From NCBI GenBank assembly GCA_937958785.1, contig CALGMY010000259.1, positions 1 to 24,286 on the forward strand: a stretch of DNA of 24,286 nucleotides, written 5' to 3'. Source of the stretch: an uncultured Gammaproteobacteria bacterium (lineage in GTDB: Bacteria; Pseudomonadota; Gammaproteobacteria; Steroidobacterales; GCA-2729495). Below, in pieces: positions 1-8,114 of the stretch. Position 1 is the stretch's first letter. The number at the start of each line of letters is the position of its first letter. The notes below the pieces were generated by a model. That model saw nothing but the letters and a program-made list of their open reading frames with translations, did no database searches and was not told where the DNA came from. The position numbers and the translations under genes were made by a program.

Positions 1-1313
1 GTCGCGAGCGCACGCTCGTAGAGAACCACCGTGCCGCGCCCCGCCCGTTCCCTGAGGGCAGCCAGGGGAGTGATGCTGAGGGCCGGATCGCCGTCGAAGA
101 CCCAGGTGCCGAGCTGCTCGGCGGGCTCGTCGGCCAGGGGCCCGATGACGGCGATCGAGGCTGGGGCCGCGAGCGGCAGCGCACGGCCTTCGTTCCGGAG
201 CAGGACGATGCTTTCCAGCGCTGCCTGCCGGGCGATTGCGGCTGCGTGCGCGCGGCCAGCGTCAGGGTCCAGGGCGACCGTGGTGCGGCGCCGGTCGGGC
301 AGGCCGAGGGCAAACTTGACCCGGAGGATGTGGCGCACGGCGGCGTCGAGTGCTGCGCGGGGAACGGCGCCGCTGGCCACCAGGTCCGCCAGGTGGCGCC
401 GGAAGGCATCACCGAACATCTCCATGTCGACACCGGCATTGACGGCCACGGACGCGGACTCCCGGTCGTTCTCCGTGAGGCCGTGTTCCTGCAGCTGCCG
501 AACGGAATCCCAGTCGCTCACCACGCAGCCGCCGAAGTGCCACTCCCCGCGCAGCACGTCCCGCAGCAGGAAGGTGCTGGCGGTGGCTGGTACGCCGTCG
601 ATCTCGCTGAAGGATGTCATGAGGCTGGCAACACCAGCCTCGACGACCGCCTGGAACGGCCGCAGGTAGACGTTGCGCAGTTCATTCTCGGGAATGTTGG
701 TGGCTGCATAGTCGCGGCCGCTCTCGACGGCACCATAGCCTGCGAAATGCTTGGCACAGGCCGCGATGGCATCCCCGGCAGCGAGGTCAGGGCCCTGGAA
801 GCCGCGGACGAGGGCAACGCCCATCAGGCTGGCGAGGTGCGGGTCCTCGCCGAGGCTCTCGGCGATCCGGCCCCAGCGGGCATCGCGGCTGACGTCGATC
901 ATGGGGGCGAACGTCCAGTTGATGCCCGCCGCCGCCGCTTCCCGTGCGGCGGCCCTGGCGCAGTCCTGGACGAGATCGCAGTTCCAAGTTGCCGCGAGTC
1001 CGAGCGGGATGGGCATGACCATCCGGAAACCGTGGATGACATCCCTGCCCACCAGGAGCGGGATGCCCAGCCGGCTCTCGGTGGTGGCAATGCGCTGCAA
1101 CTCACCAACTTGCGCGGCATCCACGACGTTGAGGACCGCTCCGATGCGGCCGGCCCGCAGGTCCGCGCCGAGGTGCGCGGAGGGCTCTTCGATGCTGGCA
1201 TCGACGAGGCACATCTGGCCGACCTTCTCGGCCGGTGTCATCGCCTCCAGGAGTGCCGTGATGCGCTGCTCGATGGCGGCGGAAGTCAGGGTGCTGGCGG
1301 TCGGCGGGGTCAT
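1..1313 (-). CDS. GH3 beta-glucosidase, C-terminus off the window edge
   Basis: Glycoside hydrolase family 3 enzyme, expected to release glucose from beta-linked gluco-oligosaccharides. I translated it from the ATG at 1313 on the minus strand; 437 codons are present before the window ends, and no stop is reached. Visible family marks are NWTFAPMIDVSRD at residues 132-144, then RWGRIAESLGEDP, KHF at 188-190, and VVSDWDS, where Asp267 is the expected catalytic nucleophile. The second (alpha-beta sandwich) domain begins with ESIVLLRNEG and SIAVIGPLAD; the acid/base Glu is probably off the edge. The N-terminus has no signal peptide and there is no in-frame upstream start that would add one, so a cytoplasmic location is inferred, unlike periplasmic BglX. 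It diverges from two sugar symporters and lies near GH17 and LacI genes, which points to beta-glucan use. Exact linkage specificity cannot be read from sequence. Confidence 0.93.
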   Translation of the reverse strand, partial: MTPPTASTLTSAAIEQRITALLEAMTPAEKVGQMCLVDASIEEPSAHLGADLRAGRIGAVLNVVDAAQVGELQRIATTESRLGIPLLVGRDVIHGFRMVMPIPLGLAATWNCDLVQDCARAAAREAAAAGINWTFAPMIDVSRDARWGRIAESLGEDPHLASLMGVALVRGFQGPDLAAGDAIAACAKHFAGYGAVESGRDYAATNIPENELRNVYLRPFQAVVEAGVASLMTSFSEIDGVPATASTFLLRDVLRGEWHFGGCVVSDWDSVRQLQEHGLTENDRESASVAVNAGVDMEMFGDAFRRHLADLVASGAVPRAALDAAVRHILRVKFALGLPDRRRTTVALDPDAGRAHAAAIARQAALESIVLLRNEGRALPLAAPASIAVIGPLADEPAEQLGTWVFDGDPALSITPLAALRERAGRGTVVLYERALA

Positions 1314-1330
1314 GGGACGGCGGCCATGTT

Positions 1331-1344
1331 TGACAGCGTTGTCA
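1331..1344. promoter_or_regulatory. Candidate LacI-family operator between GH3 and symporter genes
   Basis: The 14 bases TGACAGCGTTGTCA form a palindrome with one mismatched pair and a central CG, the usual geometry of LacI-family operators. It lies in the 97-base divergent gap. A TTGACA at 1330-1335, possible -35 of the symporter operon with CAGGAT at 1353-1358 as -10 (17-base spacer), overlaps it. On the other strand it falls just downstream of a weak GH3 promoter candidate. A regulator bound here could therefore block both directions. Assignment to the LacI-type protein encoded at 5417-6442 is inference. Confidence 0.55.
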
Positions 1345-1410
1345 CCTGTAGTCAGGATACCGGGCCACAACAAATCCAACAACGCCGCATCCCGCACCGG
1401 AGACGTCGCG

Positions 1411-2841
1411 ATGGGCCAGACGACCCGACACACGGTCGCGGCAGGGGACCGGATCCCGTTCGCCCACAAGCTGATCTACGGGCTCGGTGCCTTCGTCAAC
1501 AACCTGCTGGCCGCAGCCATTGGCGGCATGACGATAGTCCTGAACCTGGGCCTCGGCATGAACCCGGCGCTCGTCGGGCTGCTCGGCGCAATCCCGCGCC
1601 TATTCGACGCGCTCACCGACCCGATCATGGGCTATGTCTCGGACAACACGCGCTCGCGCTGGGGGCGACGCCGGCCGTACATCTTCGTTGGCGCCATCAC
1701 GGTCGCCATCACCTATGCCCTGCTGTGGCAACTACCCGCCGACCGGAGCGAGGGCTTCTACTTCTGGTATTTCCTGGGCGGCTCACTGGTGTTCTACCTC
1801 GCCTACACGGTGTATGCGACACCCTGGGTAGCGCTCGGCTACGAGCTGACGCCCGACTACCACGAACGCACGAGGCTCATGGGCGTGCAGAACTTCGTGG
1901 GGCAGCTGGCCTACCTGGTGGCACCCTGGTTCCTGCTGGTGATGCAGAACAGGACCCTGTTCGACGACATGGTCGATGGTGCCGGCTGGCTGGCACTCGC
2001 CATCGCCCTGGTGGTAGCGGCCATCGGGGTGCTCCCCGCCATCTTCCTGCGGGAGCGATTCGGCACCGACCCGGCCACGGGGACCCCGCGGCAGCATACG
2101 TTCTTCGACGACATGCGCGACTTCACGACGGGATTCGTGACCTCGCTGAAGGTCCGTCCCTTCGTCCAGCTGTGCGTGGCCACCTTCCTCGTCTTCAACG
2201 GCTTCATGATGATCTCATCGTTCCAGTCCTACGTGATCATCTACTACGTGTTCGGAGGCGACCTGGTTCGGGGGGCGGAGTTCGCCGGCTACGTGGGCAC
2301 CGTCGGGACTGTCTCCACCTTCGTCGTGATCATGCTGACGACGTGGCTTGGCACCCATATCGGCAAGCGCAGGACGTTCTTCCTGGCCACCGGCCTGTCG
2401 ATGGCCGGCTATGCCCTGAAGTGGATCTGCTTCGATCCGGCAGCGCCCTGGCTCATGCTCGTGCCCGCACCACTCATGGCGTTCGGACTCGGCGCCCTCT
2501 TCACGCTGATGCCGTCGATGATCTGCGACGTCGTCGACCTGGACGAACTCCACACCCGGCAACGGCGTGAGGGTATGTTCGGTTCGATCTTCTGGTGGGT
2601 GGTCAAGTTGGGTCTCGCGGCAGCCCTGGCCGCCGGTGGATTCCTGCTCAATGCCACGGGTTTCGACGTGGCGCTCGAGGGGGGGCAGGCGGCGCGGACG
2701 ATCCTGCTGATGCGCATCTTCGACATCGGGGTACCGTTCGTCGCATCCGGAGTGGCCATCTGGACGGTCGCGAGCTACCCCATCACCGAGGAGAGCGCCC
2801 GCGAAGTGCGCGCGGCCCTCGAGGCTCGACGCGGTGCCTGA
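1411..2841 (+). CDS. GPH-family (MelB-like) MFS sugar symporter 1
   Basis: A 476-residue multi-spanning membrane protein of the glycoside-pentoside-hexuronide:cation symporter family, expected to import a sugar or oligosaccharide with a cation across the inner membrane. The family motif is clear at residues 63-90: RLFDALTDP, then GYVSDNTRSRWGRRRP. A second typical segment, CDVVDLDELHTRQRREG, starts near residue 372. The ATG at 1411 is preceded by a GGAG about nine bases upstream, and the hydrophobic N-terminal helix follows at once; the longer open frame upstream runs antisense to the GH3 gene and looks like a shadow. It overlaps the next symporter by 8 bases, so the two are co-translated. 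By context the cargo is probably a beta-glucoside or laminari-oligosaccharide, which sequence alone does not prove. Confidence 0.9.
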   Translation: MGQTTRHTVAAGDRIPFAHKLIYGLGAFVNNLLAAAIGGMTIVLNLGLGMNPALVGLLGAIPRLFDALTDPIMGYVSDNTRSRWGRRRPYIFVGAITVAITYALLWQLPADRSEGFYFWYFLGGSLVFYLAYTVYATPWVALGYELTPDYHERTRLMGVQNFVGQLAYLVAPWFLLVMQNRTLFDDMVDGAGWLALAIALVVAAIGVLPAIFLRERFGTDPATGTPRQHTFFDDMRDFTTGFVTSLKVRPFVQLCVATFLVFNGFMMISSFQSYVIIYYVFGGDLVRGAEFAGYVGTVGTVSTFVVIMLTTWLGTHIGKRRTFFLATGLSMAGYALKWICFDPAAPWLMLVPAPLMAFGLGALFTLMPSMICDVVDLDELHTRQRREGMFGSIFWWVVKLGLAAALAAGGFLLNATGFDVALEGGQAARTILLMRIFDIGVPFVASGVAIWTVASYPITEESAREVRAALEARRGA

Positions 2842-4213
2842 CGGTGGTCACCTCGGATTCAGGGAGAAGCTCGGCTACGGGCTGGGTGACGCGGCGTCGA
2901 ACTTCTTCTTCCAGTTCTTCAACATCTTCCTGATCTACTACTACACGGACGTATTCGGGCTGGAAGCCGCGGCGATCGGCACGATGATGATCGTGACGCG
3001 GATCATCGATGCCGTGACCGACCCGGCGATGGGGCTGGTCGCCGACCGCACGCGGTCGCGTTGGGGCAGCTTCCGGCCCTACCTCCTGTGGGCGGCCGTG
3101 CCCTACGCGGTGTGCGGCTACGCGATGTTCGCGGCTCCCGATCTCCCGACGTCGTGGAAGCTTGCCTACGCCTACGTCACCTACACCGCCATGATGGTCG
3201 CCTACACCGCCATCAACGTGCCCTACTCGGCGCTCATGGGGGTGATCTCGCCATCTTCCATGCAGCGCACCGAGGTCGCGACCTACCGGTTCATTTGCGC
3301 GTTCGTGGCGGCGTGGATCATCGGCACCTTCGTCACCCCGCTCAAGAACCTGCTGGGTGCTGGCGACGAAGTCGCGGGATTCCGGTTGACGATGGCCATC
3401 TTCTCGGTGGCGTCGGTGATCCTGTTCTGGGTGGCGTTCGCAAGCACTCGTGAGCGGGTCCGGGTCGAGGTCGAGGACCAGGACGTACGAAGCGACCTCA
3501 TCGGACTCACCGCCAATGGGCCCTGGCGGCTGCTGTTCGCTTCTGCCGTGCTAACGCTGATGAGCGGCGTGATCCGCAGTGGTTCTCTTCTCTACTACTT
3601 CAAGTACTACGTCGGCGACGACGGCGCGCGTATCTGGCTGATCTTCGACCGGACGGCGGTCTTCATGTCCCTGGGGCTCCTGGCGATGCTCGCGGGCATG
3701 AGCATGACGAGGTTGCTGGTGGAGCGCTTCGAGAAGCGCAACCTGCTGTTCACACTGACCGTGCTGAACGCGGCGGCCATGGCGGTCTTCTACGTGATCC
3801 CGCCGGATGCCTTCTGGCTCATGGTGGCGGTCAACTGCCTGGGCACAGCCTTCATGGGGCCCACCCCGGCGCTCGTCTGGTCGATGTATGCCGATTGCGC
3901 CGACTATGGGGAGTGGCGGACCGGGCGCCGGAGTACCGCGCTCGTCTTTTCCACCCTGCAGTTCGGCCAGAAGGTTGGCCTTGCCGTCGGCTCCGGCCTG
4001 GTCGGGCTCATCCTGGGCTGGGTGGGCTTCGTGGCGAACGAGGCGCAGGCACCGGGAACCCTGGAAGGCATACGGGTGACGTTCAGCCTGCTGCCGGCTG
4101 CCCTGGGGATACTCAGTGTTCTCGTGATCATCCCGTACCGGATCGACCGGCGGACGATTGCGAGGATGGAGCAGGACCTGGCCGCTCGGCATGGAACCAC
4201 GGCGCCGCGGTGA
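2834..4213 (+). CDS. GPH-family MFS sugar symporter 2
   Basis: A 459-residue protein of the same glycoside-pentoside-hexuronide symporter family as its upstream neighbour. It carries RIIDAVTDPAMG, then DRTRSRWGSFRP, at residues 57-82, and the characteristic YADCADYGEWRTGRRS segment from residue 352. The start is a GTG at 2834 inside the last codons of the first symporter (8-base overlap), indicating translational coupling. The two proteins share family motifs but their loops and termini differ clearly, so this is not a very recent duplication. Two adjacent symporters could divide the work, for example glucose versus oligosaccharide, but that is inference. The gene converges on the GH17 gene across a 30-base gap that holds a strong hairpin. 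Confidence 0.9.
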   Translation: MPDGGHLGFREKLGYGLGDAASNFFFQFFNIFLIYYYTDVFGLEAAAIGTMMIVTRIIDAVTDPAMGLVADRTRSRWGSFRPYLLWAAVPYAVCGYAMFAAPDLPTSWKLAYAYVTYTAMMVAYTAINVPYSALMGVISPSSMQRTEVATYRFICAFVAAWIIGTFVTPLKNLLGAGDEVAGFRLTMAIFSVASVILFWVAFASTRERVRVEVEDQDVRSDLIGLTANGPWRLLFASAVLTLMSGVIRSGSLLYYFKYYVGDDGARIWLIFDRTAVFMSLGLLAMLAGMSMTRLLVERFEKRNLLFTLTVLNAAAMAVFYVIPPDAFWLMVAVNCLGTAFMGPTPALVWSMYADCADYGEWRTGRRSTALVFSTLQFGQKVGLAVGSGLVGLILGWVGFVANEAQAPGTLEGIRVTFSLLPAALGILSVLVIIPYRIDRRTIARMEQDLAARHGTTAPR

Positions 4214-4233
4214 CCGGGCACCGGAGTGCCCGG
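4214..4233. terminator. GC-rich hairpin in convergent gap, possible bidirectional terminator
   Basis: A perfect 8-base-pair stem (CCGGGCAC / GTGCCCGG) with a four-base loop starts directly after the symporter 2 stop codon. Read on the minus strand the loop is UCCG closed by C-G, a UNCG tetraloop, which is an unusually stable RNA fold. There is no U tract on either side, so it may act as a transcript-end stabiliser rather than a classical intrinsic terminator. Confidence 0.5.
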
Positions 4234-4243
4234 AGACGCGGGG

Positions 4244-5245
4244 CTACTCGAGGGCGGCCTTGGGCCGGCGCTCGACGTCGAACAGGCCCCAGTGCTTCTC
4301 GGCCCCGAGAGGGTCGTCGGGATTGCCCTTCCACGGCTCATCGAAGGCCGAGAAGAAGAACACCGTGGTGCGATTGGCCGCGGCCCACGCCCGCATCTCC
4401 TGGTAGTAGCGGCGCTGCCTGCCCTCGCTCGCCCGGTCACCGAATTCGCTGGCCACCGTCGCCCAGCCCGCCTCGAGGACCATGATCCGGGCGCGGGGCA
4501 GCGCCTCGCGTACCCGCGCGAGGTTTTCGCGCGTGAAGGACAGCCCCTCGTCGATATCCTTGCCCTCCCACACGGGATAGGTGTGGACGCCCACGAAGTC
4601 GAGTTCGGCAGCGAGGGCTGCCCCGTGCCGGGCCCACCAGTCGTAGTTGTCGGCCACGGTCACCGGCTGCCGGATGGCCGCCTTCACTTCGCGAACGTAC
4701 GCAACCGCGCGGTCCAGCGGCACCATGTGGTCAGTCCAGGAGACGAGGATCTCGTTGCCGACATTGACGGCGACGACGATGTCCTCGAACTCGCGGGCGA
4801 GGGCGATGCCGCGGGCGATCTCCGCCGCGTTCCTTGCCTGGTTGGCGGCCAGGGTGGCCGGTGGAATCGGTTCCGTCAGCCAGGGGCACCCGTCGTGGTT
4901 GCTGAACTCCGCGTCGAGCCAGATGCCGAGCAGCACCTTGATGGGGAGATCGTGGCGGCGAATCAGCTCGAGGACGGTCCGGGCATTCCTGCCGGAGTCG
5001 TAGATGCGAATGAGGCGGAAGTCGTACCGGACGAGCAGCCGCAGGTCCTCGAGCACCTGCTCGGGCTTGGGATCCACGGCACCACTGCCGCGATCCGGAT
5101 GCTGTCCCGCCCGGAAGCCCGAGTAGGCGACCCCGAACGTCTCTCCGGACAGGACCTCGGTAGACAGGGGTCGGCCGGTGTCCGACAGCGCACAGCCGGA
5201 GAGCACCAGGAACAGGCATAGGGGAAATGCAGCCAGCCTCGTCAT
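4244..5245 (-). CDS. GH17 beta-1,3-glucanase lipoprotein
   Basis: A 333-residue glycoside hydrolase family 17 enzyme, expected to cleave beta-1,3-glucan such as laminarin. The N-terminus MTRLAAFPL followed by LFLVLSGC is a lipoprotein signal with the lipidated Cys at position 18. Ala follows the Cys, so sorting to the outer membrane is predicted. The (beta/alpha)8 domain shows VNVGNE with the acid/base Glu165, and VLEAGW with nucleophile Glu258, the GH17 pair. HTYPVWEG and FSAFDEPWK near the end are also typical. Another start, ATG at 5272, has an AGAAG about nine bases upstream and would add nine residues; I prefer 5245 because it gives a normal signal length. The same open frame runs on to 6016 over the lacI gene, which is a shadow. 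It is divergent from the LacI-type gene. Confidence 0.9.
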   Translation of the reverse strand: MTRLAAFPLCLFLVLSGCALSDTGRPLSTEVLSGETFGVAYSGFRAGQHPDRGSGAVDPKPEQVLEDLRLLVRYDFRLIRIYDSGRNARTVLELIRRHDLPIKVLLGIWLDAEFSNHDGCPWLTEPIPPATLAANQARNAAEIARGIALAREFEDIVVAVNVGNEILVSWTDHMVPLDRAVAYVREVKAAIRQPVTVADNYDWWARHGAALAAELDFVGVHTYPVWEGKDIDEGLSFTRENLARVREALPRARIMVLEAGWATVASEFGDRASEGRQRRYYQEMRAWAAANRTTVFFFSAFDEPWKGNPDDPLGAEKHWGLFDVERRPKAALE

Positions 5246-5416
5246 CGCAGGATCGGCCTCGCGCCGTGCCATGGGGCGTTTCTTCTCGCAGTCTGCCAGC
5301 AGGGACGGGCACGGGCCAGCGTCGACGCCGTGCGCGCCTGTCGACAATTGCGAAACCGCGGTAACGTGCGACAATGACCGCCGATAGCTTCCCTGGACAA
5401 GAACAACAGCATCGGC
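5246..5416. promoter_or_regulatory. Divergent regulatory region between GH17 and lacI-type genes
   Basis: About 171 bases without a gene. For the LacI-type gene a plausible promoter is TTGCGA at 5348-5353 and GACAAT at 5370-5375 with a 16-base spacer. Inside that spacer sits the perfect palindrome ACCGCGGT (5355-5362), CG-centred and therefore a possible autoregulatory operator, although it does not match the palindrome at 1331. I see no good GH17 promoter. Confidence 0.35.
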
Positions 5417-6442
5417 GTGGCCAAGGTAACCATCGAAGACGTTGCCGAGCTGGCGAGGGTCTCCATCAAGACCGTCTCCCGGGTCTTGAACAACGAATCC
5501 CATGTGCGCTCGGACACCATCGAGCGGGTTCGCGACGCGATCCGGACCCTCAATTACAAGCCGAACCCCTTCGCGCGCGGGCTTGCGGGCAGCCGTTCGT
5601 TCGTGGTTGGCCTGCTCTACGATAACCCCAGTTCGAGCTACGTCATCAACGTCCAGCTCGGCGCACTGCGGGTCTGCGACGTCCATCACTACGACCTGCT
5701 GATCCACCCCTGCAACAGCGACGATCCGGGGTTGGCCGATGCGCTGAGCCAGCTGGTACGCACGTCCAAGGTGGACGGGTTCCTGCTCACCCCGCCCATC
5801 TCGGACAGCGAGGCGATCGTCGCGACGCTGAATGCAGCCGGGATTCCGCATGTGCGTGTCGCCCCCGGCGATCGCAGCGATCCCCACGGGATCGTGCTGA
5901 CCAACGACTTCGACGTCTCGGTGGAGATGACCCGGTACCTGGCCTCGCTGGGCCACCGGCGGATCGCCTTCATCCAGGGCCAGCCGGGTCATCTCGCGCA
6001 GGCCGAGCGTTACCACGGCTTCGTGCAGGGCATGCGCGAGGCGGGGCTCGCCGTGGACGCGCGGCTCGTCAGCCAGGGTTACAACACTTTCGACTCCGGG
6101 ATCCGCTGCGCCGAGGACCTCCTCGCGCTGCCGGACCGGCCAACGGCGATCTTCGCGGCCAACGACGAGATGGCGGTGGGCGCCATGCGGGTTGCGCGGC
6201 TGCGCGGCCTGGATGTGCCGGGCGAGCTCTCGGTGGCAGGATTCGACGATGCCCCCATCGCCGAGCAGATCTACCCGTCGCTGACGACGATCAGGCAGCC
6301 CGTCCGGTCGATGGCGTCGGCGGCCACCGAGCTTTTGCTCAGCCAGTTGCGCGGCAACGGCGGCAGCATGGCGGGACCCGTCATACCGTCCTCATTGCAG
6401 ATCCGGGAGTCCACGGGGCCCTGTCCCGCGCGGCCGCGCTGA
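5417..6442 (+). CDS. LacI-family transcriptional regulator
   Basis: A 341-residue sugar-responsive repressor. The N-terminal helix-turn-helix is clear: VTIEDVAELARVSIKTVSRV at residues 4-23, then the hinge region YKPNPFARGLAGSRS. The ligand-binding domain follows, with typical blocks VGLLYDNPSS, FIQGQPGHLAQAERYHGF, AIFAANDEMAVGAM and the closing LSVAGFDDAPIAEQIYPSLT. Start is a GTG at 5417; reading upstream in frame there is a TGA at 5375 and no better start. The ribosome-binding site is weak. Its position next to GH17, symporter and GH3 genes suggests it controls them, with a glucan breakdown product as effector. That link is inferred, since no ligand residue can be assigned with certainty. 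Confidence 0.93.
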   Translation: MAKVTIEDVAELARVSIKTVSRVLNNESHVRSDTIERVRDAIRTLNYKPNPFARGLAGSRSFVVGLLYDNPSSSYVINVQLGALRVCDVHHYDLLIHPCNSDDPGLADALSQLVRTSKVDGFLLTPPISDSEAIVATLNAAGIPHVRVAPGDRSDPHGIVLTNDFDVSVEMTRYLASLGHRRIAFIQGQPGHLAQAERYHGFVQGMREAGLAVDARLVSQGYNTFDSGIRCAEDLLALPDRPTAIFAANDEMAVGAMRVARLRGLDVPGELSVAGFDDAPIAEQIYPSLTTIRQPVRSMASAATELLLSQLRGNGGSMAGPVIPSSLQIRESTGPCPARPR

Positions 6443-6477
6443 GACCGGCAGGCCACACGGGGCCGCGGCCGGCCTCA
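6440..6477. terminator. Imperfect inverted repeat spanning two convergent stop codons
   Basis: TGAGACCGGC at 6440-6449 pairs with GCCGGCCTCA at 6468-6477, with one mismatch that becomes a G-U pair on the minus strand. The arms include the stop codons of the lacI-type gene and of the converging oxidoreductase gene. The loop is 18 bases and there is no T tract, so its role as a shared terminator is only possible. Confidence 0.3.
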
Positions 6478-8061
6478 GTCCCGCAGGATCTCCCGGGCCG
6501 CGTTGTGCCCTGGCGCCCCGGTCACCCCGCCGCCGGGGTGGGCGCCTGAGCCACAAAGGTAGAGCCCCCGGATTGGCGTCCGGTAGTCCGCGTAGCCGAG
6601 GGCAGGCCGTGCCGCCCAGAGCTGGTCGAGGCCAAGCGCGCCGTGGAAGATGTCACCACCCGTGAGCCCGAAGCGTTCTTCCAGGTCCAGCGGCGAGAGG
6701 GCGAGGCGCCCGACGATGCTGGCGCGGAAGTTCGGGGCGTGCTTCGTGACCGTGTCGATGATGAGGTCCGCGGCGACGTCCCGCGCGTCGTGCCAGCTGC
6801 GACCGTCCCGGAGGTCGTAGTCGAAGTGCTGGCAGAAGAGGCTCGCCACGTGGCCGCCTCGCGGCGCGAGGCTGTCATCCAGCAGTGACGGGATCAGCAT
6901 CTCGATGACGGGCTCCCGGGACATGCCGGTAAGCCGGGCCTCGGCATGGGCCCGGTCCATGTAGGCCAGTGACGGCCCGATGATGATGCCGGACGCCAGG
7001 TGCTCACCGTCCGGGCGCCCCCCGAAACGCGGCAGCTCCGACAGGGCCACATTCATGCGGAATACGGCCGAACCGCACCGCCAGCCCTCCATGTGGGCCC
7101 GGAAGTCCGCCGGCAGGGCGTCCGGCGCCACCATTTTCAGGAACAGCAGCTTCGGGCCCACGTTCGCGACCACCCGCAGCGACTCGAACACGCGCCCATC
7201 CTCGAGCTCGAGCCCGAGGGCGCGGCCGTCGCCCGTGATGACCCGGCGGACAGGCGCCTCGAGCTCGATGTGCACGCCGAGGCGCTCCGCCTCCCGGGCC
7301 ATGGCCTGCGTGATCGCCCCCATGCCACCCACCGCGTGGCCCCAGACGCCCGGTTTGCCGTTGACCTCGCCGAAGGCGTGATGCAGCAGCACGTAGGCAC
7401 TGCCCGGGGTGTAGGGACTCGCATAGTTGCCGACCACAGCATCGAAGCCGTAGAGGGCCTTGATGGGGTCGCTCTCGAACCAGTTGTCGAGGATCTCGCC
7501 GGCGCTGCGGGTGAAGATCGCATGGATGTCCCGCTGGGTGGCGAGCGGCAGCGCCCTGAACTCCCGCCCGAAGGAGATCGCGCCCCACAGGTCCCGCAGC
7601 CGGCGCAGGTCCGTGGGAGGCGTCTTCAGCAACGTCCCGCGCAGCAGGCCCACGGCCCGGTCCAGCATGGCGTAGTAGTCCGGGAGCCGGGCGGCATCCC
7701 GCGCCGAAAAGCGGGCGACGGCGGGCACCGTCCTGGCGAGGCCCGGCCCGGCCAGCAGGCCGTCCCCGTCCGGCAGCACCAGGTAGTTCTGCCAGGGCCG
7801 CTCCAGGACCTTCAGGCCGTGCTCCGCGAGCCGGAGATCCGCCGCCACCCGGGGATTCAGCAGGCTGACCGTGTAGCTCGCCGTGGAGTTGCGGAAGCCG
7901 GGGTGGAACTCCTCCGTCACCGCCGCCCCGCCGACGACCGCCCGCCGCTCGAAGACGGCCACCTTCAGCCCGGCCCGCGCCAGGTAGCAGGCGCAGGTCA
8001 GGCCGTTGTGGCCGGCGCCAATGACGAGGGCGTCGTACGGAGGTGGTTTGGGATGGCTCAT
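6475..8061 (-). CDS. FAD-dependent oxidoreductase, PYROXD2 / phytoene-desaturase type
   Basis: A 528-residue flavoprotein of the NAD(P)/FAD-dependent oxidoreductase group that includes phytoene desaturases and PYROXD2-like proteins. The N-terminal dinucleotide fold is clear: LVIGAGHNGLTCACYLARAG with GxGxxG at residues 15-20 and the ribose-binding Glu in VAVFERR. The C-terminus GLYLCGSGAHPGGGVTGAPG is the second FAD contact, typical of this group. The middle lacks any membrane segment. The substrate is unknown; carotenoid desaturation is not supported because no crt genes are nearby. ATG at 8061 has AAGG about ten bases upstream. The gene diverges from the PEPC-like gene across 53 bases and converges on lacI across 32 bases. 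The general fold is certain, the reaction is not. Confidence 0.9.
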   Translation of the reverse strand: MSHPKPPPYDALVIGAGHNGLTCACYLARAGLKVAVFERRAVVGGAAVTEEFHPGFRNSTASYTVSLLNPRVAADLRLAEHGLKVLERPWQNYLVLPDGDGLLAGPGLARTVPAVARFSARDAARLPDYYAMLDRAVGLLRGTLLKTPPTDLRRLRDLWGAISFGREFRALPLATQRDIHAIFTRSAGEILDNWFESDPIKALYGFDAVVGNYASPYTPGSAYVLLHHAFGEVNGKPGVWGHAVGGMGAITQAMAREAERLGVHIELEAPVRRVITGDGRALGLELEDGRVFESLRVVANVGPKLLFLKMVAPDALPADFRAHMEGWRCGSAVFRMNVALSELPRFGGRPDGEHLASGIIIGPSLAYMDRAHAEARLTGMSREPVIEMLIPSLLDDSLAPRGGHVASLFCQHFDYDLRDGRSWHDARDVAADLIIDTVTKHAPNFRASIVGRLALSPLDLEERFGLTGGDIFHGALGLDQLWAARPALGYADYRTPIRGLYLCGSGAHPGGGVTGAPGHNAAREILRD

Positions 8062-8073
8062 GGTGCCCGCACC

Positions 8074-8103
8074 TTACCGCAGGTCAGGCCACGGGACTAA
8101 GAT
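8074..8103 (+). promoter_or_regulatory. Weak promoter candidate for the PEPC-like gene
   Basis: TTACCG (8074-8079) and TAAGAT (8098-8103) are each four-of-six matches to sigma-70 boxes with an 18-base spacer. The -10 lies 11 bases before the ATG at 8115, so transcription from here would give a very short or absent leader, consistent with the absence of an obvious ribosome-binding site. Confidence 0.3.
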
Positions 8104-8114
8104 AAGCGCACCCC

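Noticed and set aside
246..2570. 774-codon open frame on the plus strand
   Set aside because: It covers the GH3 gene antisense and symporter 1 in another frame. Its composition is a shadow, while both overlapped genes have conserved motifs.
5246..6016. N-terminal extension of the GH17 frame over the lacI-type gene
   Set aside because: A lipoprotein signal begins at 5245, and the extension lies antisense to the well-conserved LacI-family gene.
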